Shown: positions 31,604 to 41,909, counted from the first letter of the stretch. The stretch: DNA of 64,000 nt from Idiomarina sp. (GCA_020832105.1 JAFIFH010000055.1:1-64000); one strand, 5' to 3'. Numbers and translations are program-made. The notes: generated by a model from the letters alone, not told the origin.

Positions 31604-34303
31604 TTAAAACTCGTAACGTACTTTTGCGTACAGATTACGACCCATCAGGTCATAGGTCATCGTATCTGTATTCGCATCAGTCCAGCTTTGGATGTAAGGC
31701 GCCTTTTTATCAAACAAGTTGTTTGCACCTAACGTTAGAGTCCAGTTGTCGGTGAGGAAATACACACCTTGAACATCGTGATAGAAGACATTTGGTGCGC
31801 GAGCTCCGATATCACCCGGTGATGCATTTATGTCATTCGCAGATCCAATCATGCGGATGCTGTAGTTCGCCTGCCAGGTGTCGCTGCCCATCGTCACTGT
31901 TGCATCTGAACGTATCCGCGCATAACTGCCACTGCCGCCGGTAATATGGCCCGCATACTCAATTGGTTCAGCCCCAGCGAATGGCTCTACCGTGTACTCA
32001 TCGAGATACGTCAGATTCAGGTTGAAGGACGTATTCAGCCCAGCGAGCTGAGTGCGATAGTGAATGGACGCATCCACCCCTGACACCGTCTCAGTTGCCA
32101 CGTTAGCGACCTGCGAGGACAAGTAATCGACCGCACCGGTCAACGCATCGCGGCTGATGCTTCCGTCACTGCAGAATGGGTGGGAGAGGTTTTCGGAGTT
32201 GTAACAAGCATTCAGTTTGGTTGAACCGGCAACGCTGCGAATGGCGTTCTCAATTTTAATGTCAAAGTAATCCAGGGTGACCTGCAGCCCTTCGACAAAG
32301 TTAACGTCCCAAACCATACCAGCAGTAAAGGTGTTCGCATCTTCTGGCTGCAATTCTGGGTTACCGCCAGTTTGCGTCAATACATTTGAGCCAAGCTGAG
32401 TGTACCCGGCTGGTACACCATCAGCCTGGCAGTTGGCAGCCACGGTGGCGTTCGCACCCGGCTGATCCCAACCAGAACAAGGATCGGTAGTAGTCAGGTT
32501 ACCCTCGCCAATACCACCGAACAGCTCAGGGATATTTGGCACCCGGAATGCAGTTGACTGAGTCGCGCGCAATTTCAGATTGTCGTTGACGTTCCAGTGC
32601 AGACCTAACTTATAGTTTCCGTCACTGCCAAAAGTGTCATAGTCAGAATAACGGTACGCAAAATCTATCGCGACATAATCAGCGAAACGGTGCGCTTCTA
32701 ATAGTGGAATTGAAGTTTCAACGTATGCCTCGTTGACCTGATACTGGCCCCGCAACGGCTCACGGCGGTTGGTATTCATGACACCGGCGACTATTGACGA
32801 GTCAGGCTCACTCCAGCCACGTTCCGTGCGACTTTCCACACCAAAGGCGATAGGAATCATGCCGCGTGAGGTTTCAAACAGGTCACCGGCAATGTTGGCA
32901 GTGACTGAGCGCTGTTCGTTTCCACCTTCGTTACTGGTGCGAAATAGCATGTAATCCAGAGCGTCCTGGCTGACATTACCGTAGCCGAGTAAGTCCGCGC
33001 ACGGCACACCATTGCTGCCACAGATATCTGGATCGATGGTGCGCTGCATACGTTCAAGGTTAACAATGTTGGTGGACGCGTCTGAGCCACTGGTGCGGCC
33101 AAAGTTATAAGCGACTTCCCAGGCCCAGTTATTGTTCCACAAACCATTGAGGCCAGTGACAACGCGGAAAGTACTGATGTCCTGTTCAAACGCACGTTGT
33201 CCGCCTTCGTCCAAGCGTCGCTGAACAATCCGTATATCCTCACCAACCGGGTTACTTGGATGATCCGCTGCATAATCGATATTACGTAAGGTACCCGGCG
33301 CGCCAATTTGATTTGAGCGGCGGTTATTGTACAGCAACTCGGTAAAGGCGTAGGTTTCTTGACTTAGGCGGTAATCACCAAAGCTGGAGAAGCTTAAAGT
33401 GGTTACCGGATTGACGGCGTTTAGGAAAGGGAATGAGTTGGTATTGTGAAGCGCGGGATCATAGGCTTGGTACCCATCTGCACTTTCGGCACCTGGCTGA
33501 TTGAAGTTAATCATACTACCCTGGTTTGGCCCGCTGGTGATAACAGCCCGCCCCCCTGGGGTGGAAGCACTACCCACACAGTTAAGTTCGCCCGGAACGG
33601 TTTCAGCTAACGGACAAGGTGCACGGTCGGCCATATTCACTTCTTCGGTGCTACGATAACTGGCTGTGGTGACAATGCGGCCGCGATCAGAACTGCTACC
33701 GAACATCATATTAACCTGCTGCTCGCCACCGTCGCCATGTTCACTACCCGCAACTCTGGCTTCAGCCATGAAGCCTTCGTAACTTTTACGGGTAATCACG
33801 TTAACAACACCCGCCACTGCATCAGCACCATAAATGGCCGACGCACCGTCTTTGAGCACTTCAATGCGATCAACCATGGTCAATGGAATCGTATTCAAAT
33901 CCACTGAACTGTTCGCGCCGGTGCCGCCGTTAACAACCCGGCGACCGTTCAACAGAACCAATGTCCGATTGGCACCGAGCCCACGTAAGTTAACCTGTGT
34001 CGTACCCCAACCGCCGCCGTTCCAGTACGCGCTGGTTTGGTTGCCACCGTAACCAGCTGACGCTGACATACGCTGTAACACTAACTCCATTGACGTCAGG
34101 CCAGTGGCCTCAATATCTTCGGCGGTAAAAACCTGTACCGGCGCTGCACTTTCCGCTTCAGTTCGTAATACCCGCGAACCTGTTACTGCAATGCGTTCGT
34201 AATTTTGCTGCGCTGCTGACTGTGTGTCTTCCTGAGCTAATAGCTGCTGGGCAGGTAACAAACCGAGACTTACCGCTAAGGAGATTTTTGAAATTTTATT
34301 CAT
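31604..34303 (-). CDS. TonB-dependent outer-membrane receptor
   Basis: This 899-residue receptor has a signal peptide ending at LLAQ. An N-terminal plug domain follows (ERIAVTGSRVLRTEAESAAPVQVFTAEDIE, VNLRGLGANRTLVLLNGRRVV, IPLTMVDRIEVLKDGASAIYGADAVAGVVNVITRK) and then a 22-strand type barrel ending in NLYAKVRYEF with terminal Phe. Cysteine pairs occur in extracellular loops (APCPLAETVPGELNC; CYNSENLSHPFC). The ligand is not identifiable; the adjacent PepSY/ferredoxin reductase genes favour an iron chelate. The ATG has GGAG upstream. Confidence 0.92.
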   Translation of the reverse strand: MNKISKISLAVSLGLLPAQQLLAQEDTQSAAQQNYERIAVTGSRVLRTEAESAAPVQVFTAEDIEATGLTSMELVLQRMSASAGYGGNQTSAYWNGGGWGTTQVNLRGLGANRTLVLLNGRRVVNGGTGANSSVDLNTIPLTMVDRIEVLKDGASAIYGADAVAGVVNVITRKSYEGFMAEARVAGSEHGDGGEQQVNMMFGSSSDRGRIVTTASYRSTEEVNMADRAPCPLAETVPGELNCVGSASTPGGRAVITSGPNQGSMINFNQPGAESADGYQAYDPALHNTNSFPFLNAVNPVTTLSFSSFGDYRLSQETYAFTELLYNNRRSNQIGAPGTLRNIDYAADHPSNPVGEDIRIVQRRLDEGGQRAFEQDISTFRVVTGLNGLWNNNWAWEVAYNFGRTSGSDASTNIVNLERMQRTIDPDICGSNGVPCADLLGYGNVSQDALDYMLFRTSNEGGNEQRSVTANIAGDLFETSRGMIPIAFGVESRTERGWSEPDSSIVAGVMNTNRREPLRGQYQVNEAYVETSIPLLEAHRFADYVAIDFAYRYSDYDTFGSDGNYKLGLHWNVNDNLKLRATQSTAFRVPNIPELFGGIGEGNLTTTDPCSGWDQPGANATVAANCQADGVPAGYTQLGSNVLTQTGGNPELQPEDANTFTAGMVWDVNFVEGLQVTLDYFDIKIENAIRSVAGSTKLNACYNSENLSHPFCSDGSISRDALTGAVDYLSSQVANVATETVSGVDASIHYRTQLAGLNTSFNLNLTYLDEYTVEPFAGAEPIEYAGHITGGSGSYARIRSDATVTMGSDTWQANYSIRMIGSANDINASPGDIGARAPNVFYHDVQGVYFLTDNWTLTLGANNLFDKKAPYIQSWTDANTDTMTYDLMGRNLYAKVRYEF

Positions 34304-34622
34304 CGTGGTGTTCTCCGCTTATTGCACATTTAGTTGTCTGAACACCCTATTGATAACAGTTATAAAGATGTATATGCAACTTCGGGAATTTCCACTTTTC
34401 CTCTCTAAAACCCTTTACTCAAGCTTTGCATACAACTATAAAAGTTTCAAAACCCCTTCAAGACCCAGCACTTGTATAGTCAACTTACATGGTGCTTTCG
34501 TACTACTGTTGCTGGGCCTCAACTGGTCGTATTTCGGTCGACCGATTAGTTGTACATGAATTTATATATTCTTTTAATGCATAACAATTTATAAATAAGA
34601 GTTAAAATAGTTTAAAGAAATA
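34304..34622. other. Intergenic region before the TonB receptor
   Basis: This 319-bp AT-rich spacer carries the receptor promoter and a long leader. A CCCAGCA/TGCTGGG pair (arms at about 34468-34474 and 34511-34518) could close a large stem-loop in the leader. I see no convincing Fur box, riboswitch or small gene. Confidence 0.45.
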
Positions 34623-34988
34623 TCAATGATTATGTTGTTCGACGTCCATTTCGATAATGACGAAGTCCTGTTCCTGTCGTTCCACCTTCACCATGATGTC
34701 ATCGCCTTCACTCAGGTGCGTGATATCGATGCCATCAGCCACACTAAACGCCATGGTCATTGCGGCCATATTGAGGTGCTCAATCGCTTCGTGACGCAGC
34801 ACGAGTTCGTTGTGCTCTACATCCACGTCTATCACTTCTGCGCGCACAAACTCTATCTCAGCATGTTCATCCGCATGGGCATGGCCGTGTTGATGGTGAG
34901 CGTGCTGCTGATGTGCCAGCGCCGGGCCACTCAGCAAAAATGTCACTGCTACTGCGCTAATAACCTGATTAATTTTCAACATGTTCAA
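34623..34988 (-). CDS. CusF-like periplasmic copper-binding protein
   Basis: This 121-residue protein has a signal peptide (ending GPALA), then a His-rich stretch (HQQHAHHQHGHAHADEHAE). A CusF-like OB-fold follows: VIDVDVEHNELVLRHEAIEHLNMAAMTMAFSVADG, with the Met and His ligands in LNMAAMTMAF, and VKVERQEQDFVIIEMD. It should ferry Cu(I)/Ag(I) to the efflux pump. It is the last gene of the efflux operon and its start overlaps the CusA-like stop by 4 bases. Confidence 0.87.
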   Translation of the reverse strand: MNMLKINQVISAVAVTFLLSGPALAHQQHAHHQHGHAHADEHAEIEFVRAEVIDVDVEHNELVLRHEAIEHLNMAAMTMAFSVADGIDITHLSEGDDIMVKVERQEQDFVIIEMDVEQHNH

Positions 34989-37900
34989 ACTCCTCTACGA
35001 TTAAATTTAATTTTCATTTCTTCGCGCCAGCTATACAGCACTGGCACTACAAACATCGACAACACCACGAAGGTCAAACCACCCACGGTAGGTATCGCCA
35101 TTGGAATCATCAGATCAGCCCCTCGACCGGTCGCTGTAAGCACCGGGAAGAGCGCAAGGATAGTCGTAGCGCTGGTCATCAGGCAGGGTCGCACTCGCTG
35201 CAACCCTGCCTCGACAGTGCGGTTACGTACGCTTTCTATAGTGTCACTAGCACCCTCACTAAAGCGCTGCTTCAAATAGGTTGCCATCACCACACCATCG
35301 TCCACCGCGATGCCAAACAAGGCGAGGAAACCAACCCATACAGCGACACTTAAATTGGTCACCTCAAACTGGAAGATCTCCCGCACCGTAACGCCCTGGG
35401 TAATCAGTGGAATGCTAAAGTTTGCGAACCATGACTGACCATATAGGTAGAGCATGATAAAACCACCGCCCCAGGCGACTGCGATGCCACTGAACACCAT
35501 CAACGCGGTACTGACTTCCTTAAACTGCAGGTACAGCAGAATGAAAATCAAAACCAGCGACAACGGAATCACCAACTGCAGGGTTTGCATTGCGCTTTGC
35601 TGCTGCTGATAGCTACCCGCAAAGCTATAACTTACCCCTGAGGGCAGGCGCAATTCGCCGCGCTGCTGCGCCTGGCGTAGGTGCTCTCCAGCCGCTTCCA
35701 CCGCTTCCACTTCGGCATAACCTGGTGCAGAACCAAAGGTCACATAAGCCGTAAGGAAGGTATTTTCCGAACGGATCATCTGTGGACCACGGGTATAGGT
35801 GATTTCAGCCACCTCAGACAGCGGTACTTGCGCGCCGTTGGCAGCTGTCACCAGGCTTGCGTACATGGCTTCGATATCGTCACGTCGTTCACGCTGATAG
35901 CGCACCCGTATCGGGTAACGTTCACGGCCTTCGATGCTGCGCGTTACCTCAACCCCACCAAGGGCTGCAGCAATGGTGTTTTGCACAGACTCGACACTTA
36001 ATCCATAACGGGCGATTTGGTCTCGCAACAGGTTAATTTCCAGGTATGGCTTGCCAACCACCCGCTCGGCGCTGACCGATGCCGCGTTAACCCCGTCGGA
36101 ATCACGCAATACTCGTTCAATATCAATCGCGGCTTGTTCCAGGGTTTCCAGATTCGGTGCTTGCACCTTAACGCCCATCGACGCACGCATGCCGGTTTGC
36201 AGCATTAGCTGACGGGTTTCAATCGGTTGCAGTCGCGGTGCTGAGGTTACCCCAGGCACTTCGGCGGCAGCGGTAATTTCGGTCCAAATATCCGCCGGGC
36301 TGCGGATATGGTCACGCCACTGACGGAAAGGCCTGCCACGCCGGTCTTCAATCAGCTCGCCATCACTATCACGCACAAATTCACCGTCTGAGTCGGTTTT
36401 AAAGTGCAGTCTGCGGCCATTTTCGTCGGTGCGGAATTCGCTTTTGTAGTCGATAATGGTTTCAATCATCGATACTGGTGCCGGGTCGAGGGCCGTTTCC
36501 GCACGGCCGATTTTACCGACCACGGATGCGACTTCAGGAATCGCCGCAATCGCCTTGTCCTGCTGACTTAACACGTCCAGAGCTTCACCAATAGACGCAT
36601 GAGGCATGGTGGTTGGCATCAGCAAGAACGAGCCTTCATCCAGCGAGGGCATAAACTCACGGCCCAGGCCTGGCACTGTGGCCAGCCCGGCAATCAGCAC
36701 CAGTACCGGCAGCGCGAGGAATGCCGCTTTAAAGCGCAGACACCAGCGCAACATCGGCTCGTAAAAGCGAATAATCAGCGCGAAACTGCCGACCACAGAC
36801 GCGAATAGCAGCATCACAAAGATCATGTTACGCACCGTGCCAGCCGCCGGGCCTAACGGCTCCCATAAATTGGCCAGCACAATCAACACCACCAGCGTGA
36901 GCACCACATACACAATGCGATACGCCTTGCGCCGGGCCTCAAGCCAGGCATCAAGCCGCTGCAGGCGGTCACTCAGCAGGACACGTAACATCACCGGCAC
37001 CACTACCAGCGCTAGAATCACGGCTGAGAGTAATACCAGGGTCTTGGTATAAGCCAGCGGGGTAAACAGCTTGCCTTCGGCACCACTCATGGTGAACACC
37101 GGCAGGAAGCTGATCACGGTGGTCGCAATCGCGGTCATCACCGCAGGCCCCACCTCTTTGGTACCACGCTGAATCAGGGCACCGATTTCACTATTCGGAA
37201 ACTGTTTGCGTAGCCTTAATATATTGTCAGTGACAATAATCCCCATATCGACAATGGTACCGATGGCAATGGCTATGCCCGCTAACGCCACAATATTGGC
37301 TTCCACGCCAAGTACACGCATGCCAATAAAGGTCATCAACACCGCTAGCGGCAGCATGGTGGCGACGGTTATCGCCGAGCGCAGGTGTAACAACAGGATC
37401 ATCACCACTGCGGTGGTCACCAACAATTGCTGTGCCAGGGCGTCATTCAGTGTGCCTAAGGTTTCCATGATGAGTGTCGAGCGGTCATAGAAGGGTACGA
37501 CATTGATTTGGCTCAAATTCAGCCACTCAGGCCAACTGTCCTGTGGGTGTGCCTGCAACCACTCAGCCCAGGCGCGTTGGTCATGATCATCAAAGTTAAG
37601 GGTCCCACTGCGATAATTGGGCAATTGCTGGCTGGCCGCAAATTCCCGCACTTGCTGCGGCGTGACTTCGTTCCAGTCAATCACAGCACGGGCTGGCATA
37701 CTGCTGGCGATTTCTGCAATGCGTGCTTTGGTGTTTTCAATTGCTTCAAGGGGGTTAAAGCCCTCGCGCACCGTCACCACACCACCCACCGCTTCCGCAC
37801 CAGCAACATCCAATGCACCACGACGCTCCGCAGGACCAAAACCGACGTTGGCAACATCAGACACTAATATTGGCGAGTTATCGGAAGCTAACCGCACCAC

Positions 37901-38677
37901 CGCGCGTTCGATATCCTCGAGGGATTCAATAAAGCCAACCCCACGCACAATGTACTCCACCTGATTAATCTCGGTGGTACGCGCGCCAACATCAAGGTTC
38001 GATTGTTGAACAGCGGTCATTACCTGTTCAAGGGTGACGTCATAAAAGCGCAGTGCATCGGGATCTACATCAATTTGATATTCGCGGACATAACCGCCAA
38101 CTGAGGCAACCTCAGAGATACCTTCGGCCGCTAAAAGCGCATAGCGCAGATACCAGTCCTGCACTGACCGTAGTTCATCTAAGTCCCAGCCACCAATGGG
38201 GTTACCCTGGGGGTCACGCCCTTCCAGGGTATACAAATACACCTGGCCCAGGCCCGTCGCGTCAGGGCCCAATGCCGGTTGCACGCCTTCAGGCAACGTG
38301 CCCGGTGGTAAGCTGCTGAGTTTTTCCAACAAGCGCGAACGTGACCAGTAAAACTCCACATCATCATTGAAAATGACTGCGATACTAGAGAAGCCAAACA
38401 TCGATAGCGTGCGTACATCTTTGACCCCAGGCACCCCCATCATTTGCACAGACAAGGGGTAACTGATTTGATCATCTACGTCTTGTGGTGAGCGGCCAGG
38501 CCACTCGGTATAAACGATCTGCTGGTTCTCACCAATATTCGGGATTGCGTCTACCGCTACCGGCGAGCGCGGCATGCCGGTGTCCCAGTTAAATGGTGCC
38601 ACCAGGATGCCGGCAACCACCACCAGCACCGCCAGCAAGCCAACCACGAGCTTATTCTGTAACAGCCAATTGGTCAT
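34985..38677 (-). CDS. Heavy-metal RND efflux permease (CusA/CzcA type), long form
   Basis: This 1230-residue inner-membrane proton antiporter exports Cu(I)/Ag(I) through the tripartite complex. The start MTNWLLQNKLVVGLLAVLVVVAGI and the sequences AIPNIGENQQIVYTEWPGRSPQDVDDQISYPL and GIAIAIGTIVDMGIIVTDNILR are HME-RND hallmarks. It is about 190 residues longer than CusA. Extra segments appear at about 345-400 (aromatic, Trp-rich insertion before YDRSTLI), at about 585-650 (added hydrophobic helices after LLSDRLQRLDAWLEARRKAYR), and at about 765-800 (acidic DSDGEFVRDSDGELIEDRRG). It lies between adaptor and CusF-like genes. Confidence 0.9.
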   Translation of the reverse strand: MTNWLLQNKLVVGLLAVLVVVAGILVAPFNWDTGMPRSPVAVDAIPNIGENQQIVYTEWPGRSPQDVDDQISYPLSVQMMGVPGVKDVRTLSMFGFSSIAVIFNDDVEFYWSRSRLLEKLSSLPPGTLPEGVQPALGPDATGLGQVYLYTLEGRDPQGNPIGGWDLDELRSVQDWYLRYALLAAEGISEVASVGGYVREYQIDVDPDALRFYDVTLEQVMTAVQQSNLDVGARTTEINQVEYIVRGVGFIESLEDIERAVVRLASDNSPILVSDVANVGFGPAERRGALDVAGAEAVGGVVTVREGFNPLEAIENTKARIAEIASSMPARAVIDWNEVTPQQVREFAASQQLPNYRSGTLNFDDHDQRAWAEWLQAHPQDSWPEWLNLSQINVVPFYDRSTLIMETLGTLNDALAQQLLVTTAVVMILLLHLRSAITVATMLPLAVLMTFIGMRVLGVEANIVALAGIAIAIGTIVDMGIIVTDNILRLRKQFPNSEIGALIQRGTKEVGPAVMTAIATTVISFLPVFTMSGAEGKLFTPLAYTKTLVLLSAVILALVVVPVMLRVLLSDRLQRLDAWLEARRKAYRIVYVVLTLVVLIVLANLWEPLGPAAGTVRNMIFVMLLFASVVGSFALIIRFYEPMLRWCLRFKAAFLALPVLVLIAGLATVPGLGREFMPSLDEGSFLLMPTTMPHASIGEALDVLSQQDKAIAAIPEVASVVGKIGRAETALDPAPVSMIETIIDYKSEFRTDENGRRLHFKTDSDGEFVRDSDGELIEDRRGRPFRQWRDHIRSPADIWTEITAAAEVPGVTSAPRLQPIETRQLMLQTGMRASMGVKVQAPNLETLEQAAIDIERVLRDSDGVNAASVSAERVVGKPYLEINLLRDQIARYGLSVESVQNTIAAALGGVEVTRSIEGRERYPIRVRYQRERRDDIEAMYASLVTAANGAQVPLSEVAEITYTRGPQMIRSENTFLTAYVTFGSAPGYAEVEAVEAAGEHLRQAQQRGELRLPSGVSYSFAGSYQQQQSAMQTLQLVIPLSLVLIFILLYLQFKEVSTALMVFSGIAVAWGGGFIMLYLYGQSWFANFSIPLITQGVTVREIFQFEVTNLSVAVWVGFLALFGIAVDDGVVMATYLKQRFSEGASDTIESVRNRTVEAGLQRVRPCLMTSATTILALFPVLTATGRGADLMIPMAIPTVGGLTFVVLSMFVVPVLYSWREEMKIKFNRRGV

Positions 38678-38679
38678 GG

Positions 38680-40524
38680 TTAATGGCCTCCGTGGTTGTC
38701 ATGGCCCACTTCAAAGCTTTCAACCCGGTCACCACAACGCAGCATGCTTGAACCAAAGTACGGATTTAGCAAACGGTTGTCTGGTTGCAGCCAGAAAGCA
38801 CCCTGGTTATCAAAGGCCATTGGACAAAACATCAGATAGGCATTTACTTGCAGGTAGTCAGCACGTGCCAGCGCAATCATCGCCTGAGAGTGAACCTGAA
38901 ACAGCTCACGGGCTTGTTCAAGGCTACCCACATGATGCGCATGACCAGCACCGGTGCTAAGTTCCGCATGCAGATCATGCATATTGTGTGGCCAGCTGAT
39001 GTCATCAGCAGCGGCGTAGAACTGCTCCGCAGCACTCTGCCAGGCTTTTAAATCATCACTGTGCAGAGCTTCCCACATCGCGAAATAGTGTTGCGGCAGC
39101 TCGTTTAGCTGCAGGTTTTCACCCGCCGGAGCTACGCGCTCTTCATGTTGCTCGTGCGCTGCTTGTTGCTCTCCACCAGCGTCACTGCCATGATCGTGAC
39201 CGTTGCCATGGCCATGGTCGTGACCAACGGCGCCACCACCTTGCGGCGCCATCATGCTTGGGCGGCCACGTAATTGCAGTTCACTGTCGATGCGAAATGC
39301 ACCACGACTCACCACTAAATCGCCTTCTTCAAGGCCACTGAGCACTTCATAGTAATCGCCCAGCTTGCGCCCCACCTCTATATTACGCGCTTCGAACTCG
39401 CTGCTGTCTTCGGCTACCCGTACATAGACCACCGCTCGATTACCAGTGAGCAACGGCGCCGATGCCGGAATCGTCATCACATCATCAACGTCGATATCCA
39501 CCACCGCGCGCACAAAAGAACCTGCAGTGAGAGTGTTTTCACCAGCCTCAATGGCCACGCGAACTTCGCGGGTGCGACGCTCTGCATCAATACGTGGGCC
39601 AAGAGATTCGACGGTACCCTGGATGCGTTCATTAGAAGAGCGCAGATTAAACTCGAGTTGCTGCCCTACTTCAATGTATTGAAGATCACGTTCAAACAAC
39701 TCGAAGACTGCCCACAGCTGATCCTGGGCGGCCAGTTCAAGCACCGTATCACCGGTGTTGACATAATCCCCCTGCGATACATTTCGAGTAACTACCAGTC
39801 CCGCCGACGGCGCATGAATGGTGATTCGATCGCTGGCTTCGCCACTTTCGATAATCGCTTCAATTTGCGTATTGGACAGGCCTAGTAAGCGCAAGCGCTC
39901 GCGGGATGCACGCAGCGTGGTTTGGTTAGAGTCAGCGAGAAAGCCTGGGGCTTCACGCTGAGCCTGAGTATGTGCCTGAATCAGTTCCTGTTGAGCCACG
40001 AATAGCTCAGGGCTATACAGCTCTACTAATGGGTCCCCTGCTTCCACATACGCACCGGTGAAATTCACATGCAGGCGCTCAATGCGCCCACCTGTCCAGG
40101 CACTGATGGCGGTCAGCGAACGCTCGTCGAAATCCAGCGAGCCTATCATCCTCAGCTGTGCGCTGGCGGTACCACGCTGTACCACGTAGGTTTGCAAATC
40201 CAGCAAGGCCAGGCTTCGGCCAGTAAATTCAATGCGAGTGAGATCATCGTCTCGGGCTGCACTGCTAGTCACCGGGATAAGCTCCATGCCACAAATAGGG
40301 CAGCGTTCATTTGGATCGGTGGAGCGAAAGTTGGGGTGCATAGAGCAGGTATATTCCTGTTCTTCATCCGCAACTAAAGAATCACTAAAACTCGCCTCCT
40401 GGCTATGGTCGTGATTATGATCTGCTTGGTGAGGGGTCTGAAACGATAGGCCAAGGGCAGTCGCGCCAAGCACAATCACAACGAAAATAACGGCAATAAT
40501 GGTAACTGGATTCTTCTTATTCAT
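38680..40524 (-). CDS. Heavy-metal RND efflux adaptor (CusB type) with HMBD and DUF3347-like domains
   Basis: This 614-residue periplasmic adaptor starts at ATG 40524 (MNKKNPVTIIAVIF). Domains in order are: an N-terminal membrane helix; a heavy-metal-binding domain YTCSMHPNFRSTDPNERCPICGMELIP; the beta-barrel/lipoyl/hairpin adaptor core (RIERLHVNFTGAYVEAGDPLVELYSPELF, APSAGLVVTRNVSQGDYVNTGD); a His-rich linker (HDHGHGNGHDHGSDAGG); and a C-terminal DUF3347-like domain with FCPMAFDNQGAFWLQPDN-LLNPYFGSSMLRCGD. The metal ligands point to Cu(I)/Ag(I). Its start overlaps the end of the TolC-like gene by 8 bases. Confidence 0.9.
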   Translation of the reverse strand: MNKKNPVTIIAVIFVVIVLGATALGLSFQTPHQADHNHDHSQEASFSDSLVADEEQEYTCSMHPNFRSTDPNERCPICGMELIPVTSSAARDDDLTRIEFTGRSLALLDLQTYVVQRGTASAQLRMIGSLDFDERSLTAISAWTGGRIERLHVNFTGAYVEAGDPLVELYSPELFVAQQELIQAHTQAQREAPGFLADSNQTTLRASRERLRLLGLSNTQIEAIIESGEASDRITIHAPSAGLVVTRNVSQGDYVNTGDTVLELAAQDQLWAVFELFERDLQYIEVGQQLEFNLRSSNERIQGTVESLGPRIDAERRTREVRVAIEAGENTLTAGSFVRAVVDIDVDDVMTIPASAPLLTGNRAVVYVRVAEDSSEFEARNIEVGRKLGDYYEVLSGLEEGDLVVSRGAFRIDSELQLRGRPSMMAPQGGGAVGHDHGHGNGHDHGSDAGGEQQAAHEQHEERVAPAGENLQLNELPQHYFAMWEALHSDDLKAWQSAAEQFYAAADDISWPHNMHDLHAELSTGAGHAHHVGSLEQARELFQVHSQAMIALARADYLQVNAYLMFCPMAFDNQGAFWLQPDNRLLNPYFGSSMLRCGDRVESFEVGHDNHGGH

Positions 40525-41839
40525 GATCAACCTCGGTTTGGGTTGTTGACGGACTTGCGAATGGGATAAGTGCATGGATAGTAGCCACAGCAGCAAGCTG
40601 ATTCGCCAGCGCCCGGCGATGTGCCAGGGCAAAGCTTAACCACTCACGCTGGCTGGTGATCACATCGGTAAAACCTGCATTTCCGCTTTGGTAATTGCTA
40701 AGTGTTGTTGCAACAGCCTGCTCAGAACGGGCCACCAGCACGTCACCGTAGAGTTCACGGTTACGCTCTGCTTCCTGCCACTGATATAACGCCATACTGA
40801 GCTCTGCCTGCACCTCAAGTTCCGCCGCCTGGAGCTGCTGAATGCCGGTTTGCACATCGGCTTCAGCCGCGTCTCGCTGGGCACGATAATTCGAGCGCCA
40901 GATAGGTAGTGACACAGATACCATTCCAGCCACCGTACCTGAGGCCATATCAGTGTTCATATACTCGGCCCCGACCATCAGCCTTGGCAACCCTGCGCTA
41001 CCAGCAAGATCCTGTGCAACCAACATGCTTTCTACTTCATAGCGACTGGCAAGCAAGGCAGGGTTGTGTGCTTTGACCTGGGCGTAGAGTTCACTTGGCT
41101 GCGCTGGCAGTTGCGCGAATTCGCGATGTGACTGGATAAGCGAATACTCACCTTCGATTTCCATGCGGGCATCACGACCCAACGCTGAATTAAGCCGGGC
41201 CCGTTGCGAGAACAGCATAGCGTCAAGATTCTGATAATCGCTGCGCGCCTCGTCCAGCGCATTCTGCGCGCGCAGTAAATCCGGCATACTCACCGAACCT
41301 GCCGCATAGGCTCGCTCTGCAACCCCAGTGAATTGCTCAAGCAACTGAATCAAATCACTTTGTAAGCGCTGATTCTCTCGAACATAAAGGTATTCACTAA
41401 ACGCTTGTACTACATTAGCGGCCAAATCGGCTTTAATCTCTTCAAGGCGTGCCTGGGCAGCGCGCTGCGCTGAGCGTGCCTGCTCAATACTCATACCGCG
41501 ACGACCAAATACCGGAATTTCCTGAGTGATACCTAAGGTCTGATAGGCGGTGTCATTTAACCCTTGGGTGATATTTAACTGTGGGTCAGCAAACGCACCC
41601 GCAGCTATAGAATCAGCGCGGGCCCGTTCGATCTGGGATTTTGCGGCAAGTACCGCCGGGTGATGACGCTGGGCATAGCGAATCAATTCAGCAATGTCTG
41701 CGTCCACCGGAAGTGGTGCAGATTCGGCGCGAACCTGTTGGTCCAACGCTTCGTAATTAGGGCTGTAACTAGCGCAAGCTGCCAGCGTTAGCGTGGCAAC
41801 AGCCACCGTCAAACGGGCTGTGCGGGTAAAAAGTGACAT
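40517..41839 (-). CDS. TolC-family outer-membrane efflux lipoprotein (CusC-like)
   Basis: This 440-residue outer-membrane channel of the efflux pump has a signal peptide with lipobox LAAC. Two internally repeated helical halves are typical of OEP/TolC: HHPAVLAAKSQIERARADSIAAGAFADPQLNI with GITQEIPVFGRRGMSIEQARSAQRAAQARLEEIKADL, and AHNPALLASRYEVESMLVAQDLAGSAGLPRLMVGAEYM with VSLPIWRSNYRAQRDAAEADVQ. It is the second gene of the operon, 70 bp after the metal-binding small protein. Confidence 0.9.
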   Translation of the reverse strand: MSLFTRTARLTVAVATLTLAACASYSPNYEALDQQVRAESAPLPVDADIAELIRYAQRHHPAVLAAKSQIERARADSIAAGAFADPQLNITQGLNDTAYQTLGITQEIPVFGRRGMSIEQARSAQRAAQARLEEIKADLAANVVQAFSEYLYVRENQRLQSDLIQLLEQFTGVAERAYAAGSVSMPDLLRAQNALDEARSDYQNLDAMLFSQRARLNSALGRDARMEIEGEYSLIQSHREFAQLPAQPSELYAQVKAHNPALLASRYEVESMLVAQDLAGSAGLPRLMVGAEYMNTDMASGTVAGMVSVSLPIWRSNYRAQRDAAEADVQTGIQQLQAAELEVQAELSMALYQWQEAERNRELYGDVLVARSEQAVATTLSNYQSGNAGFTDVITSQREWLSFALAHRRALANQLAAVATIHALIPFASPSTTQTEVDHE

Positions 41840-41909
41840 GCATTATCTCCTGCATTCTCAACATGACCGGCGCGCGCTCAGGCGTACGACCGGAACCTAA
41901 CTGTCGAAA

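Noticed and set aside
34304-34622. Fur box or riboswitch before the TonB receptor
   Set aside because: No stretch approaches the 19-bp GATAATGATAATCATTATC consensus, and no conserved riboswitch core is recognisable.
35681-36208. Plus-strand frames opposite the efflux pump gene
   Set aside because: They are shadows of the strong CusA-type coding frame, with no ribosome sites or recognisable domains. The same applies to other antisense frames throughout the window.
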